Assembly (NCBI RefSeq): GCF_030848805.1
Contig: NC_092367.1
Span: forward strand, 310,001-374,000
From: Temnothorax longispinosus
Taxonomy: Eukaryota; Arthropoda; Insecta; Hymenoptera; Formicidae
Length of the DNA stretch: 64,000 nt
Reading direction: 5' to 3'
Shown: piece after piece, positions 61,308 through 64,000 of the stretch
Layout of the letters: each line of letters starts with the position of its first letter
Position numbering within the stretch: position 1 is the first letter of the stretch
Notes under the pieces: model-generated
The model's database searches: none
The model's input: only the letters and a program-made list of their open reading frames with translations
Told to the model about the DNA's origin: nothing
Position numbers and translations under genes: made by a program

Positions 61308-64000
61308 GGTCCGGTCCGAAACCGCTACGTATGTATACTTTCGTCATGTGCGTGCAAAAGTCGATGCGTACCACACCGCCTCGGGCATTTTCGGTATGAC
61401 GGAGTCTCGACGCCATTCATTTCTCGTGCAATCTTGTTGCACGAAGAAGCAAGCACGAAAGTCACCTCCGGCTTCGAAACCGGCTGCGTATTCGTCGATC
61501 GCTCGCTTTCAGCCACATACGTTGAACAAACAGGGCATTGATCGCGCGAGTGTCCATCAGCTTCGCGAAGTCCAACTAAGGACTACAACGGCCATTCTAG
61601 AATTATTCCGAAAACTTCGCTGGCGATCTCGTACGAAGTGCGAAATGTCGTCTTGTGTAAAATTATAGATGGTTTCACGGTCTGATTTTTGACGCTTCTA
61701 ATTTCTGACAATTTAACGATAAAATTATCTTATCACGCGCGTTTAAACCGCTCAGACAATTTTTGCGTCGGCGATTCCTTAAGAGAACAGCATTCGGATT
61801 ATCTTTTCTGTCGTATTTTCATTGTTTGCGTCGGTTTGCGTGCCGCGAGCTTCTCCGGTGTGGTTTCGGGCGTTGCCTCGTAGCGTGATTAGAAGTGGAA
61901 GACGAACGGAGAGCGCGCGGTAAGATGGAGAGAGATTAGAAAAGATAGCGATGGCGGTGGAACTCTTCTAGATGAGTTCCCCCGGGAGAAAATAATTTGC
62001 GGGTGACCAACCGACCAGCGGTGTGTCTGCGGTCTTCGTACAATCTCGAAGAGAGAGAGAGAGAAAGAGAGAACGTGGGGAATGTGTACGCGGATGATCG
62101 CGGACGAACGAGAGGCAGGGATAGGTGGAAGGGAAAAGAATATTGTGGTCTCGACGCTCGTAGATGAGAGAGTGAACGGGGTGGCCGGTAACGGCGGAGG
62201 AAATGCAAAGACGCAGAAGGAGACGAAGACGAAGAGGAGAACCGCGGGCCAGGCCTCGACCTCGGGGTTTATTAACTCCGGGTAACGTTATACAGCGCTT
62301 TGTGGGTCCGCGAGCGCATCTAACGCACACTCCGACACGCGCGAGCTGCAAAATTCTGTGGTGTAAGATCCGTTCATTGTGCCGGTGGAGGACTATCTCG
62401 TTTAACGCCGGCCAAAGAAAACCTCCCAACGGTCCAAGCCCAGTAATGCCGTGAAAGCGATTCTAAGAAGGATAAATTTAGCGGAGTATGGCGGTATCGA
62501 ATGGAATATAAGAATTATACGCAATCACCGATTGCGTTCTTAGAATCGATCTAGTAAGTAAGATCAGTTGGTGTGAACGCCATGAAATATATAGAGAATT
62601 TATTTTTTGAATAGGTGAACGTCTAATTCAAAATCTGCAATTTGGCGATTCCGGCTGTCTTAGAACAATTTCGCGAAATCCCGTTAACACGAGATAGAGA
62701 ATCGGTGCCCTTTCTCTCTTTTCTTTACAGCGTTCATCTCTTGGATTTCCGGGCACAAACCACTCGGCTAGACTGGCTCGGAACGAATTATTAACGGCAT
62801 TGGTCCGTCCGCGATTGCGTTCGTCCCTGACTTTGCCGAGAAAGGATGATGAAGGATGTACACATATTTCATGTAAGTCCGGTGCGCGATATTTCAAAAA
62901 TCTGCTACAGGAAGCTCATAGAGCGGAACGGGAGAGCGAGATTACGACGGGCAAGTGAAAATAGAGAGATCGATCGGATTGATTGTCTCAACGAATGTTG
63001 CGACAAACGCAAGTGTATTACACGAAATGACGTAACGCGGTGGAGAACCATGAGTAGATGCGCGATATAGTGTATACGAAAATATAATATAAACGAATTA
63101 TACTTATATCGCGGCCTCTGTAGGAATTGAGCAGCTAATAGAAGCCGTTTCACGGCTTCTGGAGCGTTATCGCGCGAATATTAACCGGAGCCGCGCTCAT
63201 GCACGACCACGTATACACGCAACCGTGGGATTTCGCGTTATTACGCGAGTCAGCGCATTTAGATATTTCCTCGTGTCTCATGGCGCTCCCGTATAGCAGC
63301 GAACACGCGCGAACGCGCGCACACACACACACGTGAGAGAAGCGAAAGAGACGCGCGCGCACACTCGTAGGCGCACGTACTCGCGCGCACTCGCGTATAT
63401 TCTCGCAAGAAGTACGGGGCCACGGTTTGCATTCACATGCAAACACAGTAAATAGTCGTGCAAACAACGCGCGCGGCAGGGGAATAATAGCGTTAGCGTA
63501 GATGGTAGCAGAATAGGGCTCGTGCGAGCGTCACTCGCGCCAGACTGTACAAGAAACGCATTCCAGCATAAAGCACGCTGTAAGTCCCTCAGATAATTAT
63601 CTTGCTTTCGAGAGATGGAGATAGAGAGAAAAGAAGAGAAAGAGAGAGAGAGAGAAAGAGCTCGTCCAACCCCGGAACTTTCTGTTTGCACGCGCAACAC
63701 CGCTAAATCCTGTACGTAGTAAATGCGCAGCACGCGGCCCCGCGCTCTATATCTCTTGATACCTGTCGTGCACGTGCGAGCACGTTTCGCGCGTTTCATC
63801 CGGAGGCGATCTTAGTGGCGATTGGCGATGCGCGGCGCGTTGGATGTCGTTCCGATCTGCGGAATACCGCTGGACTTACGTATAATACACTGTATTTTCA
63901 GAAATTGCTTCGCACGTCGATTTACGCACATAAAACCTGAAATCGCGCGAACGCAACGGTATCTCGCTCTTTTTACTCACGATCGGGCGCTCGTTGTGAC

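Larger units (their letters stand above)
58418..64000. other. Non-coding DNA to the window end
   Basis: No gene is recognised. GCGCGGCGC repeats lie at 60,012-60,036. A (CA)n tract flanked by CG-rich DNA lies at 63,305-63,335. A TATATAAATAG box at about 59,364 has no coding sequence attached. The minus-strand frames at 61,968-62,429 and 63,278-63,799 have no recognisable domain. Confidence 0.5.

Overview
This 64 kb window is nuclear DNA from an animal, most likely an arthropod and probably a hymenopteran insect such as an ant. The pointers are CpG that is not depleted (runs of CG, GCGC and TCGCGA are everywhere), abundant long (GA)n/(CT)n microsatellites, GC-rich patches alternating with AT-rich ones, and transposon types common in insects (hAT, TTAA-target, long-TIR and foldback elements). 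The lineage is an inference. No bacterial-style gene organisation, operon, rRNA, tRNA or CRISPR was seen.

I found no convincing host protein-coding gene. The long open frames are explained by purine/pyrimidine-rich strands, which cannot form stop codons, by microsatellites translating as Ser-Leu or Arg-Glu repeats, or by repeats inside transposons. The window therefore reads as an intergenic gene desert or the inside of one or more very large introns. The only recognisable protein motif is a 63-residue CXC (tesmin/TSO1-like) cysteine-rich C-terminus, and it lies inside a transposon.

Layout. 1-9,230: mixed AT-rich and CpG-rich non-coding DNA, with a (GA)n block near 1,760 and two minus-strand copies of a retroelement-like 3' module (4,055-4,123 and 8,485-8,546). 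9,481-10,631: foldback element A, with about 450 bp inverted arms built of about 130 bp tandem units. 10,632-24,213: CpG-rich non-coding DNA and microsatellites. 24,214-24,453: hAT-type MITE. 24,454-37,691: non-coding DNA, including a TEAD-motif-like 10 bp x4 tandem at 31,031. 37,692-40,148: foldback element B with a perfect 9 bp target-site duplication, interrupted by a 771 bp TTAA-target element at 38,928-39,698. 40,149-51,270: non-coding DNA with a long purine-rich block (43.3-43.8 kb) and the longest GA arrays. 51,273-53,853: element C, 2.6 kb with about 455 bp terminal inverted repeats and the CXC fragment. 53,854-64,000: non-coding DNA with a TTAA-flanked MITE at 58,137-58,413.

The main biological content is a small, partly nested transposon landscape. 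Elements A and B have similar termini and the same architecture, so they look like two members of one foldback (Mutator-like) family. Element B was struck by a TTAA element whose removal restores the arm sequence exactly, which gives a clear relative order of insertion.
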